Positions 33,899 to 42,534 of a DNA stretch of 64,000 nt are shown here, piece by piece. Origin of the DNA: Clostridium sp. 1001271B_151109_B4. GTDB taxonomy: Bacteria > Bacillota > Clostridia > Clostridiales > Clostridiaceae. Both the position numbers and the translations under genes were made by a program. The notes under the pieces are model-generated. The model had not been told where the DNA came from. It searched no databases and worked only from the letters and a program-made list of their open reading frames with translations. The stretch spans positions 60,361 to 124,360 of the forward strand of contig NZ_JADPBQ010000006.1 of NCBI RefSeq assembly GCF_015670405.1, read 5' to 3'. Position 1 is the first letter of the stretch. Each line of letters opens with the position of its first letter.

Positions 33899-35221
33899 AT
33901 GTATGATTTAGGAATTAAAAATGGAACAGTTTATTTAAATGGAGAATTTTTAAATTGCAATATTTATATAAAGAATGCTGTTATTACTAATATTACAAAT
34001 GAAGATTTAAAGTGTAAAGTAGAAGAAAATGCTTCTGGAAAGCTAGTGCTTCCAGGTTTTATTGATCCTCATGTTCATTTTAGCTTAGGAGTAGGAAGTA
34101 ATATATCTAGTGATGATTTCTATACTGGTTCAATTAAAGGCGTTCTTGGAGGAGTTACAACATATATTGATTTTTTAGATCCAATAAAAAGTGTAGAAGA
34201 AGTTGAAGAAGCATATAAAAATAGAATGAAATTAGCAGAAAAGAGTGTAAGTGATTATACTTTTCATACAACTATTGCAAATCCTAAAAGTTCTCCAGAA
34301 GAAATAATAAAAGCAGGTATTGAAAAGGGGATTACATCTATAAAGTTATTTACAACATATGCGGATACGGATAGAAGAACATATGACAAATACATATATG
34401 ATTTATTAAAGCTATCCAAAAAGTACAACATTAGAATTGTTATTCATGCAGAAAATGATGAATTAGTAAGTGATAGCAAAAAAGTAAAAGTTGAAGATCA
34501 TGAAGTTTCAAGGCCAGTAGTTAGTGAAGTAACAGAAGTTTTAAAGCTTGCAGAAATGGCAAGGGAAACTGGGGGATTATTATATATTGTTCATGTTAGC
34601 TGTGGAACTAGTATAAAAAGGTTGAAGGAGTGCTTTCCTAAGGAGTTAGAATCAAAACAAATTATATTAGAAAGTTGTCCACATTACTATTTATTTAATA
34701 GTGCTATATATAAAGGTGAAGAAGGATACTTATATCTTATGACACCACCATTAAGGCCTGAAGAGGAAAGAAAATTATTATATGAACAAATAGATTCTAT
34801 AACAACAATTGGAACAGATCATTGTCCATTTGCAAATGAATTAAAAAATAAAAAATATACAAGTGAAATTGCCATGGGGGTAGGAGGAATCCAATATTCT
34901 TTTCAAAATATGTATACAGAGTTTGGAAGAAAAATTATTTCAAAATTTACAGATGGACCAGCAAAGGTATATGGATTGTATCCCAAAAAGGGAAGTTTAA
35001 TGGTTGGTTCATATGCTGATATTGTTATTTATGATGAAAATATAAAGGAAATTATAAATGACTCTGAGAGTATTTATGATGGCAAAACAATGCAGGGGAA
35101 AATTGAGAAGGTATTTTTAAGAGGTAAGCTAATATCTGAGAAAGGAAAGTTTTTAGAAAGTAAAGGCTCTTATTTGAAAAGAAGAGGAACAAGCTTCTTT
35201 GGTGATAATAGTAGGTTATAG
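33899..35221 (+). CDS. Dihydropyrimidinase / hydantoinase family amidohydrolase
   Basis: A 440-residue cyclic amidohydrolase that opens hydantoin- or dihydropyrimidine-like rings. Metal ligands: His pair in GFIDPHVHF, the carbamylated Lys region SIKLFTTYAD, His in IRIVIHAEND and IVHVSCGTS, and Asp in GTDHCPF. The ATG follows GAGGGGGGAG. It leads a three-gene unit with a YgfK-like protein and diaminopropionate ammonia-lyase, a combination known from bacterial anaerobic purine/urate degradation loci. A terminator in its leader suggests regulated transcription. Confidence 0.9.
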   Translation: MYDLGIKNGTVYLNGEFLNCNIYIKNAVITNITNEDLKCKVEENASGKLVLPGFIDPHVHFSLGVGSNISSDDFYTGSIKGVLGGVTTYIDFLDPIKSVEEVEEAYKNRMKLAEKSVSDYTFHTTIANPKSSPEEIIKAGIEKGITSIKLFTTYADTDRRTYDKYIYDLLKLSKKYNIRIVIHAENDELVSDSKKVKVEDHEVSRPVVSEVTEVLKLAEMARETGGLLYIVHVSCGTSIKRLKECFPKELESKQIILESCPHYYLFNSAIYKGEEGYLYLMTPPLRPEEERKLLYEQIDSITTIGTDHCPFANELKNKKYTSEIAMGVGGIQYSFQNMYTEFGRKIISKFTDGPAKVYGLYPKKGSLMVGSYADIVIYDENIKEIINDSESIYDGKTMQGKIEKVFLRGKLISEKGKFLESKGSYLKRRGTSFFGDNSRL

Positions 35222-35327
35222 AAAGTGTTGATAATTAATTGTAAATTACAATATTAAAATCAGGAGAAGGTAATGGTAAAGTGCAGAAAGGAATAAACTA
35301 AAGTAAGGAAGAAGGTGGGGGGAAAGT

Positions 35328-36932
35328 ATGAGTGATAAAATGACACCAATATCATTTGAAGAACTTTTAAATCAAGCTATTAAAGAATATAAAAAAGAAA
35401 AAACTATATATTATGTACCAGTATCAAAGGAACGAATTAAAAGTCCAATAGGTCCAGCGGCAGGACCACATACGCAATTAGCTCAAAATATATTAGCAGC
35501 ATATGCAGGTGGTGCAAATCACTTTGAATTAAAAACAGTTCAAGTATTAGAAGGTAAAGAACTAGGTATTTTAAAACCTTGTATTTATGTTGAAGGAGAA
35601 GCTTACAATATTGAATGGTCTACAGAATTAACTGTACAAGAGGCTTTAGAAGAATATATAAAAGCATGGTTTTTACTTAAGCTAATTTCAAAAGAATTTA
35701 ATTTTAATGATGAAGATGATTTTATTTTTTATATGAGTGTGGGATATAACTTAGAAGGAATTAAATCAAAGAAAATAGATAACTTTATTGAGGGTTTAAA
35801 AGATGCTTCAAAAACTGAGGTATGGAAAGAATGCAAAAAGTATTCCCTTGAAAATTTAGAGCTATTTGAAAATATTACGTCAGAATATATTGAAAGTATA
35901 ACACCTAACATTTGTAATACTATAACCTTGTCTACAATGCATGGGTGTTTGCCAGAAGAAATTGAAAAAATAGCAGAGTATTTATTAAATGAGAAAAACC
36001 TAAATGTGTATATAAAGTGCAATCCAACATTAGTGGGATATGATAAAGCAAAGGAAATATTAAAGGGACTTGGATATGATTATGTTGTTTTATCGAAAGA
36101 AGCCTTTAATCATGATATTTCTTTTAAGGAGTTAACTGATATTATTAGAAGATTAATTAAAATTGCAGAAAATAAAAACTTAGTTTTTGGAGTTAAATTA
36201 ACTAATACATTTCCAGTTAAGATTACAAGAAATGAATTACAGGGAAATGATATGTATATGTCTGGTCCACCACTTTATCCATTTTCAATAAATGTTGCAG
36301 CTATGATAGCAAGAGAATTTAATGGTGATTTACCAATTTCATATTCTGGTGGAGCAGATGTAAATAACATAAAAGATATTTTAGACACCGGAATTTATCC
36401 AGTTACAGTTTCAACTTTGTTATTAAAGCAAGGTGGATATAAAAATATTACAAGATTAAACGAAAAATGCAAGGATTATAAGAGAGATAAGGTTGCAAAG
36501 ATAAATATAGAAAAATTAGAAGCACTTGCAGCTAAATCAATTTCAGATGTTAATTACTCAAAAAGTACTAAAAAGAAGGCTGAAATTAAAGGTGTAGATT
36601 ATAGCGAGTTTTGCTCAAAGTGCAAAAATTGTGTTGATGTCTGTCCTAATAGGAGTAATAAGTTAGTTAATGTGGATGGTAAGAAATATACGATTCATAT
36701 TGATGACTTATGTAACGAATGTGGAAATTGTGCTTTGTTTTGCATTTATAATCATAGTCCATATAAAGAAAAGTTTACTATATTTAGTTCAAAGGAAAAT
36801 TTCGATAATAGTAAAAATAATGGAGTTTATTTAGATAAAGATATGTTTTTAAGAACTAATAAAAGAGAGGTTTCTAGAGAAGAGGCTAATGAGTATACGA
36901 AGATTTATAAAGCAACAAGGAGAGAGATTTAA
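35328..36932 (+). CDS. Short YgfK-like iron-sulfur protein
   Basis: A 534-residue protein. The N-terminal about 420 residues resemble the dihydroorotate-dehydrogenase-like domain of YgfK (putative selenate reductase subunit): MTPISFEELLNQAIKEYK, SPIGPAAGPHTQLAQN, NTITLSTMHGCLPEEIE, NTFPVKITRNELQGNDMYM, SYSGGADVNNI. The C-terminus has two 4Fe-4S motifs, CSKCKNCVDVCP and CNECGNCALFC. The central FAD/NAD(P)-binding domain of the roughly 1000-residue YgfK proteins is missing, so it is half the usual size. Presumably it passes electrons in a purine or hydantoin-linked reaction with an unknown partner. Its stop overlaps the next start. Confidence 0.8.
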   Translation: MSDKMTPISFEELLNQAIKEYKKEKTIYYVPVSKERIKSPIGPAAGPHTQLAQNILAAYAGGANHFELKTVQVLEGKELGILKPCIYVEGEAYNIEWSTELTVQEALEEYIKAWFLLKLISKEFNFNDEDDFIFYMSVGYNLEGIKSKKIDNFIEGLKDASKTEVWKECKKYSLENLELFENITSEYIESITPNICNTITLSTMHGCLPEEIEKIAEYLLNEKNLNVYIKCNPTLVGYDKAKEILKGLGYDYVVLSKEAFNHDISFKELTDIIRRLIKIAENKNLVFGVKLTNTFPVKITRNELQGNDMYMSGPPLYPFSINVAAMIAREFNGDLPISYSGGADVNNIKDILDTGIYPVTVSTLLLKQGGYKNITRLNEKCKDYKRDKVAKINIEKLEALAAKSISDVNYSKSTKKKAEIKGVDYSEFCSKCKNCVDVCPNRSNKLVNVDGKKYTIHIDDLCNECGNCALFCIYNHSPYKEKFTIFSSKENFDNSKNNGVYLDKDMFLRTNKREVSREEANEYTKIYKATRREI

Positions 36933-38122
36933 TGAGTTTTGAAATAGTAAAGTATGAGAGAAAAAAAGAAAAGGTTTCTGTTAAACATTTAGGATTAGAG
37001 ACTGCAAAAAAAGTACAAAGATTTCACTCAAGCTTTCCAATTTATAAAAAAACACCTTTAGTAGAATTAAATAATTTAGCAAAGGAATTAAAGGTTAAAA
37101 ATATTTATGTTAAGGATGAATCATATCGTTTTGGTTTAAATGCCTTTAAGGTTCTTGGAGGAAGCTTTGCTATTGGAAATTATATAGCTAAAAAGTTAGG
37201 AGAAGATATTGAAAATATGCCGTATGAAAGAATGATTTCTAAAGAAGTAAGAGAAAAGTTAGGGGATTTAACTTTCATTTCAGCTACAGATGGGAATCAT
37301 GGGAGAGGAGTGGCTTGGACAGCTAATCAATTAAAGCAAAAATGTGTGATTTATATGCCAAAGGGAAGTGCAAAAGAAAGATTAGATAATATTCGTGCTG
37401 AAGGAGCAGAAGCTGAAATTACAGAATTTAATTATGATGATGCAGTTAGATATTCTAATAATTTAGCAGAAAAAAATGGATGGGTAATGGTTCAAGATAC
37501 TGCTTGGGATGGATATGAAGATATTCCAACTTGGATTATGCAAGGATATACTACAATGGCTTATGAAGCTTATGAACAATTAAATGGAGTAAAGCCAACG
37601 CATATTTTTGTACAAGCAGGAGTAGGATCTTTTGCAGCAGCAGTACAAGGCTTTTATGGTGATGTTTATGGTGAAGACAGACCAATTACAACAATAGTAG
37701 AACCAAATGAAGCAGCTTGTATTTTTAAAACTGCTGAAGCTAATGATGGTAAAATTCACCCTGTTACAGGAGAAATGAAAACTATTATGGCAGGGCTTGC
37801 TTGTGGTGAGCCAACAACGGTAGGGTGGAGAATTTTAAAAGATTATGCTGATAACTTTATATCTTGTCCAGACTATGTAGCAGCACAAGGAATGAGGATT
37901 TTAGGAAATCCATTAAAAGGTGATGAAAAAATAATTTCTGGTGAAAGTGGAGCTTCGAGCTTTGGATTTGTAAGTGAAGTCTTAAGAAATAAAGATTTAG
38001 AGTGGCTTAAAAAGGAATTAAAGATAGATGAAAATTCAGTTATTTTATTTTTTAATAGCGAAGGCGACACAGATAAAGAAAATTATAGAAAAATAGTATG
38101 GGATGGAGAATATACAAGATAA
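36932..38122 (+). CDS. dpaL: Diaminopropionate ammonia-lyase
   Basis: A 396-residue PLP enzyme (YgeX/DpaL) cleaving 2,3-diaminopropionate to pyruvate and two ammonia. The PLP lysine is in RFGLNAFKVLGGS; other signatures are ATDGNHGRGVAWTA, QDTAWDGYEDIPTWIMQGY, QAGVGSFAAAVQ, MAGLACGEPT and ISGESGASSFGF. Length is typical. It is translationally coupled to the YgfK-like gene (ATG overlaps TAA) and closes the operon before a strong terminator. Confidence 0.95.
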   Translation: MSFEIVKYERKKEKVSVKHLGLETAKKVQRFHSSFPIYKKTPLVELNNLAKELKVKNIYVKDESYRFGLNAFKVLGGSFAIGNYIAKKLGEDIENMPYERMISKEVREKLGDLTFISATDGNHGRGVAWTANQLKQKCVIYMPKGSAKERLDNIRAEGAEAEITEFNYDDAVRYSNNLAEKNGWVMVQDTAWDGYEDIPTWIMQGYTTMAYEAYEQLNGVKPTHIFVQAGVGSFAAAVQGFYGDVYGEDRPITTIVEPNEAACIFKTAEANDGKIHPVTGEMKTIMAGLACGEPTTVGWRILKDYADNFISCPDYVAAQGMRILGNPLKGDEKIISGESGASSFGFVSEVLRNKDLEWLKKELKIDENSVILFFNSEGDTDKENYRKIVWDGEYTR

Positions 38123-38148
38123 GGAATAATAAAAAAATGATAAAAAAT

Positions 38149-38193
38149 AAAAGTGCTGTAAAGCTTGATATTTCAAGTTTTATAGCACTTTTC
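38149..38193 (+). terminator. Terminator of the hydantoinase-ygeX operon
   Basis: AAAAGTGCTGTAAAGCTTGA pairs with TCAAGTTTTATAGCACTTTT around a four-base loop. Confidence 0.87.
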
Positions 38194-38282
38194 CTATATC
38201 CTTATAATACCACAAAATAGCGAAAATTTCAAGTCTAGTACTTGTGTAGCAACAGTAGTAAGCTATATGAGAGGTGATAGGA

Positions 38283-38729
38283 ATGAGTGAGAACTTTGCT
38301 TTAACTATTCAAAATATGAAGAAAAAACAATTAGCAATGGAAATAAAAAAGTGTAATGAAGTCACAATGAAATATGGAGTTACATTGTCAGATATACAAA
38401 TTGAAAATTTAATTAATAAAAGATTTGAAAGTTTAAAGGGTACAGGAAGAGTAGAGTTTGGAGATGGTATTTTAAAAGAGTTAATTGAGGCATTTTGTGA
38501 TTCGCCTTATATTATTCAGGAAAACTATGAAGAAACACTAGAAGAGTTGCAAGATATTTTTTATTTTTTTAAGGGAGAAGCTATGGATCAAATAGCTGAT
38601 GATGAATTAATAGAATTTATGAAAGAGTATTTTAATGGTGAGTGTCAAGGCTCAATAGAGTACTTAAGCGGAACAAATCTTGAGGAGTTGTGCCGTGATA
38701 CGAGATATGGATTAAATAGAGAAAGATAA
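38283..38729 (+). CDS. DUF6323-like protein (148 aa)
   Basis: A 148-residue soluble protein. The ATG at 38283 sits behind AGAGGTGATAGG. Strings such as GTGRVEFGDGILKELIEAFC, EETLEELQDIFYFFKGEA, DELIEFMKEYFNGECQGSI and EYLSGTNLEEL match my recollection of the DUF6323 family, found in clostridia beside a DUF6179 protein. The function is unknown. It is the first of a cassette followed 29 bp later by a 411-residue protein and then a 71-residue protein. Confidence 0.72.
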   Translation: MSENFALTIQNMKKKQLAMEIKKCNEVTMKYGVTLSDIQIENLINKRFESLKGTGRVEFGDGILKELIEAFCDSPYIIQENYEETLEELQDIFYFFKGEAMDQIADDELIEFMKEYFNGECQGSIEYLSGTNLEELCRDTRYGLNRER

Positions 38730-38758
38730 AATAACTTAAGGTTATAAAAGGAGATATT

Positions 38759-39994
38759 ATGGCGGAAAATAATTCTTATTTAGAGTTTTTAAATAATTCA
38801 AACCTAGCTAATATAAGCAATGAAGAAAAAGAAATCATGCAAATAAAGCTTTGGACTTTATTAGGAAAGGTTACAGAGAGATATACTATGGGAGATAGTT
38901 CGTCAGTTCCAGTTGAAATTGCTGAAGAACTTTTAAAGTCTATTACTTTTTTATTAAATAAGGAAATGAAGAATTCACAAAGTATAGTAAAATTATTTGA
39001 AAGTGAAAGCCTAGAAAGTGCATGGAAGGACTCTTGGGCAACAATAGAAAAGGATATAGCAAAAGGTAAAGAGTTGCTAGAAGAGGTAATGAAAACATCA
39101 ACTGGCATAGAAAATATATCATATGAGGATACTGTAGTGGAAATTGAAAAGGGTATCAAAGTTTATGATTATAGATTTTTTGCACATGAAATACCTTGTA
39201 GTATAGATTATCAGCTTTCCAATGCTGTAAGTGAGGATTTACAAGGAATAGATTTCATTAATGAATATCTTACAAGATTATTATTTGAAAATAAGTTTTG
39301 TAATAACTTTGAGAAAGAAAAAATAATAGAAATTTTAAAAAGCTATTGCAAAGATTATAAAGGATTATTAATAAATATATTTGAGCCAGTACTTACAAAT
39401 GTCATAGGGTTAGATTTAGTAGAAGCAGATATATTTAAATTAGAAATAAAAAGTTATGAAAGAGAAGTAGTATTATATACCTTTAAAAATATGACTATAA
39501 AAGAAATAGAAGAGGAACTTATAAAATCAGCAAATAGTGTATGTAATAAATTAAAAATAGTTAGTGATTTTGAAATTAATTATGTGAAAATGACAGCTTT
39601 AAATTTACTTCCTAGAATTGAAGAAGGCATTAAAAATAATAATTTAGAAAATATATTTTTAAGTTATAAAATAGAAGAAGATAAGTCTGAAGATATCTTT
39701 GTAGATAATAAAGCTATGGATGATGAAAGATTAAGAAAGTTAATAGACGAAATAAGAGTTTGTAGATTTACTAAGGATAAGATTGCAATTATTCATAATG
39801 AAGTTAAAAGCTTAGAGGATTTAGTAGAAATTTTAAATAATTGTATTTGGGAAGATGAAGTAGAGGAATTAGTTAATAGTCTTAGTAAAGAGGAAATAAG
39901 AGCATTGAAATATTATTTGAATAATAAATTAAATGATAATATTTCAAATACAGGTTGGGAGCAGAAGTTTATTGAAGTTATAAGTAGATTTTGA
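38759..39994 (+). CDS. DUF6179-like protein (411 aa)
   Basis: A 411-residue mostly helical cytoplasmic protein following AAAGGAGATATT. It has no membrane helices or obvious catalytic motif. Notable strings are IMQIKLWTLLGKVTERYTMGDSSSVP (partly), EIAEELLKSITFLLNK, IDFINEYLTRLLFENKFC and KIAIIHNEVKSLEDLVEILNNC. I assign it to DUF6179 because of those segments and because it directly follows the DUF6323-like gene; the assignment should be tested by profile search. The two proteins probably form a complex. Confidence 0.68.
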   Translation: MAENNSYLEFLNNSNLANISNEEKEIMQIKLWTLLGKVTERYTMGDSSSVPVEIAEELLKSITFLLNKEMKNSQSIVKLFESESLESAWKDSWATIEKDIAKGKELLEEVMKTSTGIENISYEDTVVEIEKGIKVYDYRFFAHEIPCSIDYQLSNAVSEDLQGIDFINEYLTRLLFENKFCNNFEKEKIIEILKSYCKDYKGLLINIFEPVLTNVIGLDLVEADIFKLEIKSYEREVVLYTFKNMTIKEIEEELIKSANSVCNKLKIVSDFEINYVKMTALNLLPRIEEGIKNNNLENIFLSYKIEEDKSEDIFVDNKAMDDERLRKLIDEIRVCRFTKDKIAIIHNEVKSLEDLVEILNNCIWEDEVEELVNSLSKEEIRALKYYLNNKLNDNISNTGWEQKFIEVISRF

Positions 39995-40090
39995 GTTGAT
40001 AATGATAAGGTTTAGAGATAGTAATTTAAATATCTTGCTTATTTTGAAGCATACTATTTTTAAGTAGTGATAATTAAGGAGGATACTATC

Positions 40091-40306
40091 ATGAATATAA
40101 AAATGGTATGTAGTGTAGATAATGAAACTAAAGAAGTACAACTGCCTATAGAAGAGGAAGAACTTTTAAAGATTCAAGGGCAAGTTTTAGATAGAGATAC
40201 AAAGGGTTATATTGAAGGGGCAGATATAAATTATTATGATGAGCAAGGAAATAAGATAGAAAATATATTTTTATTAAATAAACAATTACAAAATGGTATT
40301 AGATAA
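40091..40306 (+). CDS. Small hypothetical protein (71 aa)
   Basis: A 71-residue acidic protein. The ATG at 40091 is 7 nt after AAGGAGG (40077-40083), preferred to an ATG at 40067. The sequence NIKMVCSVDNETKEVQLPIEEEE and LDRDTKGYIEGADINYYDEQGN suggests a small beta-rich fold. It lies 96 bp after the DUF6179-like gene and just before the cobalamin riboswitch promoter. No family recognised. Confidence 0.6.
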   Translation: MNIKMVCSVDNETKEVQLPIEEEELLKIQGQVLDRDTKGYIEGADINYYDEQGNKIENIFLLNKQLQNGIR

Positions 40307-40365
40307 TTTGAAAAATATTTTGATATATTTTGAATAAAGAAATAAAATGTATAATTTATATTTTA

Positions 40366-40394
40366 TTGATTAATTTCAAAATATAAGTTATTAT
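40366..40394 (+). promoter_or_regulatory. Promoter of the cobalamin-riboswitch transcript
   Basis: TTGATT (40366-40371), 17-bp spacer and TATTAT (40389-40394), placing the start near 40401, just before the riboswitch. Confidence 0.65.
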
Positions 40395-40409
40395 GGTAAA
40401 GAATAAAAT

Positions 40410-40610
40410 GGATATAAGTTGCGAAAGCATTAATAGGTAATTCGGTGAAAAGCCGAAACGGTCCCGCCACTGTAACAGGGAGTTTATAAACATATAATGC
40501 CACTGGAGAAAATCTGGGAAGGAGTTTATAAATAATGATCTGGAGTCAGGAGAACTGCTTATATCTTTAAGATGTTACTCACGGCAGATGAGAACTCTTA
40601 AAATAAGCGA
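40410..40610 (+). ncRNA. Cobalamin (AdoCbl) riboswitch
   Basis: The conserved core is clear: CGGTGAAAAGCCG, GGTCCCGCCACTG (40460-40472), AACAGGGA, GCCACTGG (40499-40506), CTGGGAAGG, and the B12 box AGTCAGGAGAACTGC (40544-40558). A 10-bp hairpin ATGTAATA...TATTACAT and a terminator follow. It switches the five-gene importer off when cobalamin is plentiful. The class assignment is firm. Confidence 0.95.
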
Positions 40611-40669
40611 TTATTATGAACTATGTAATAGGGAATTATTACATGGTTATTTTGTTGTGATTTTAAGAG

Positions 40670-40700
40670 GAAGATAGTCTGTAATGGCTATCTTTTTTTG
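40670..40700 (+). terminator. Riboswitch-controlled terminator
   Basis: AAGATAG pairs with CTATCTT around TCTGTAATGG, followed by TTTTT; expression platform of the cobalamin riboswitch. Confidence 0.8.
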
Positions 40701-40741
40701 GCGTTAATAACAAAAATTTATTAAAGAAAAAAGGAGGAGAA

Positions 40742-41680
40742 ATGACTAAAAAACAATTATTTAAAAGAATTATTCAAGTATTCATTGTTTTATTTGGAAT
40801 TAGTTTTTTCACATTTGGATTAACTTATCTGTCACCTGGAGATCCAGCAGAAATAATGTTAACAGAATGTGGAAATATTCCTACGCCAGAATTACTTGAG
40901 CAAACAAGACATGAGTTAGGTTTGGATAAGCCATTTTTAGCTCAATATTGGAATTGGTTAAAGGGTGTGTTCAAAGGTGATATGGGAATGTCTTATTCTA
41001 TGAAGGTTCCTGTAATAAATAAATTAGTATCATGTTTAATACCAACATTAAAATTATCAATTGCAGCTCTTATTATTATGATTTTAATATCAATTCCACT
41101 TGGGGTAATTTCAGCAGTTTATAAAGGGCGATTTATTGATTATTTAATAAGAGGTATTACCTTTTTAGGAGTATCAATACCAAGTTTTTGGATAGGATTG
41201 ATATTATTAAGTTTTTTTGGGGTTAAATTAAGGTGGGTGACAGTATCAGGAGGAAGCACTGATTTTAAATCATTAATTTTACCTGCAGTTACATTAGCTA
41301 TTGCTATGGCATCTAAATATACAAGACAGGTTAGAATTGCTGTCTTAGAGGAACTGAATCAAGACTATGTAATGGGCGCAAGAATGAGGGGGATAAAAGA
41401 AAGCACAATACTTTGGAAAAATGTAATACCTAATGCAATGATTCCCTTAATAACATTATTGGGGTTATCAATAGGAAGCCTTCTTGGAGGAACAGCAGTT
41501 GTTGAAATAATTTATAATTGGCCTGGGTTAGGGAATATGGCTGTAAGAGCAATTTCTTGTAGGGATTATCCTTTAGTACAGGGATATGTATTATGGATTG
41601 CAATGATTTATATGGTAATCAATTTAATAGTTGATATTTCTTATAATTTATTAGACCCAAGATTAAAGGGGCGTGAGTAA
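40742..41680 (+). CDS. NikB-type ABC transporter permease (probable Co/Ni uptake)
   Basis: A 312-residue permease of the peptide/nickel (DppB/NikB) family with about six membrane helices: LFKRIIQVFIVLFGISFFTF at the N-terminus, the LSPGDPAEIML loop, then LSIAALIIMILISIPLGV. The EAA motif around EELNQDYVMGARMRGIKES contacts the ATPases. AAGGAGG precedes the ATG. It pairs with the next permease (8-bp overlap). Regulation by the cobalamin riboswitch suggests the cargo is cobalt, nickel or a corrinoid-related chelate rather than peptide. Confidence 0.9.
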   Translation: MTKKQLFKRIIQVFIVLFGISFFTFGLTYLSPGDPAEIMLTECGNIPTPELLEQTRHELGLDKPFLAQYWNWLKGVFKGDMGMSYSMKVPVINKLVSCLIPTLKLSIAALIIMILISIPLGVISAVYKGRFIDYLIRGITFLGVSIPSFWIGLILLSFFGVKLRWVTVSGGSTDFKSLILPAVTLAIAMASKYTRQVRIAVLEELNQDYVMGARMRGIKESTILWKNVIPNAMIPLITLLGLSIGSLLGGTAVVEIIYNWPGLGNMAVRAISCRDYPLVQGYVLWIAMIYMVINLIVDISYNLLDPRLKGRE

Positions 41681-42506
41681 CTTGAAGACATTAAGATTTT
41701 TTAATAAGCACAAACAGTTTACGCTTTTTCTTATCTTAGCATTTGTAATTTTAGGAATTGCTATCTTTGCACCATGGATAGCTACAAAAGACCCTTATTT
41801 AGCAGTAATGTCAGATTCGTTAATGCCACCTGGGGGTGAATATATTTTAGGAACGGACAAGCTTGGGAGAGATGTCTTTTCAAGAATTATATATGGAACA
41901 CGTACATCATTGACAATGACACTTTGTGTTGTATTAGTAATTTTTATAGTAGGTACAACTCTTGGAATTTTAGCAGGATTTTTTGGTGGAGTAATAGATG
42001 AAATTATAATGAGATTCTCTGATATGATGGTTTCTTTCCCGGGATTAGTACTTGCAATTGCAATTGCAGGTTTACTAGGACCAAGTATGGTAAATGCAAT
42101 AATAGCAATTACTGCAGTTAGTTGGACAAAATATGCTAGATTAGCTAGAAGTTTAGTAATTAAAATTAAAAATAGTCAATATATAGAAGCAGCATATGTT
42201 ATTGGGACTAAAAAAAGAAATATAATAACTAGATATATAGTACCTAATATTCTATCTACTATGATTGTAACAGCTGCTACAGATATAGCAACTATGATGC
42301 TTGAGCTTGCTGCATTATCATTTTTAGGGTTTGGCGCACAAGCACCAACACCAGAATGGGGATTAATGCTAAATGAAGGTCGTACTTATTTAGCGAAAGC
42401 ACCTTGGTTAATGATTTATCCAGGTATAGCAATTATGATTGTAGTTGTAGTGTTCAATATGCTAGGGGATAGTATTAGAGATATTTGGGATCCAAAGGAA
42501 AAATAA
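41673..42506 (+). CDS. NikC-type ABC transporter permease
   Basis: A 277-residue DppC/NikC-family permease. It starts at GTG 41673 inside the last codons of the preceding gene. The N-terminal helix is FTLFLILAFVILGIAIFAPWI, followed by the family signature LGTDKLGRDVFSRIIYGTRTSL; the EAA loop is QYIEAAYVIGTKKRNI. It forms the membrane channel with the NikB-type subunit. The C-terminus MLGDSIRDIWDPK is typical. Confidence 0.9.
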   Translation: MSNLKTLRFFNKHKQFTLFLILAFVILGIAIFAPWIATKDPYLAVMSDSLMPPGGEYILGTDKLGRDVFSRIIYGTRTSLTMTLCVVLVIFIVGTTLGILAGFFGGVIDEIIMRFSDMMVSFPGLVLAIAIAGLLGPSMVNAIIAITAVSWTKYARLARSLVIKIKNSQYIEAAYVIGTKKRNIITRYIVPNILSTMIVTAATDIATMMLELAALSFLGFGAQAPTPEWGLMLNEGRTYLAKAPWLMIYPGIAIMIVVVVFNMLGDSIRDIWDPKEK

Positions 42507-42534
42507 CAAATTAAATATTAGGGGAGAAAAATTA

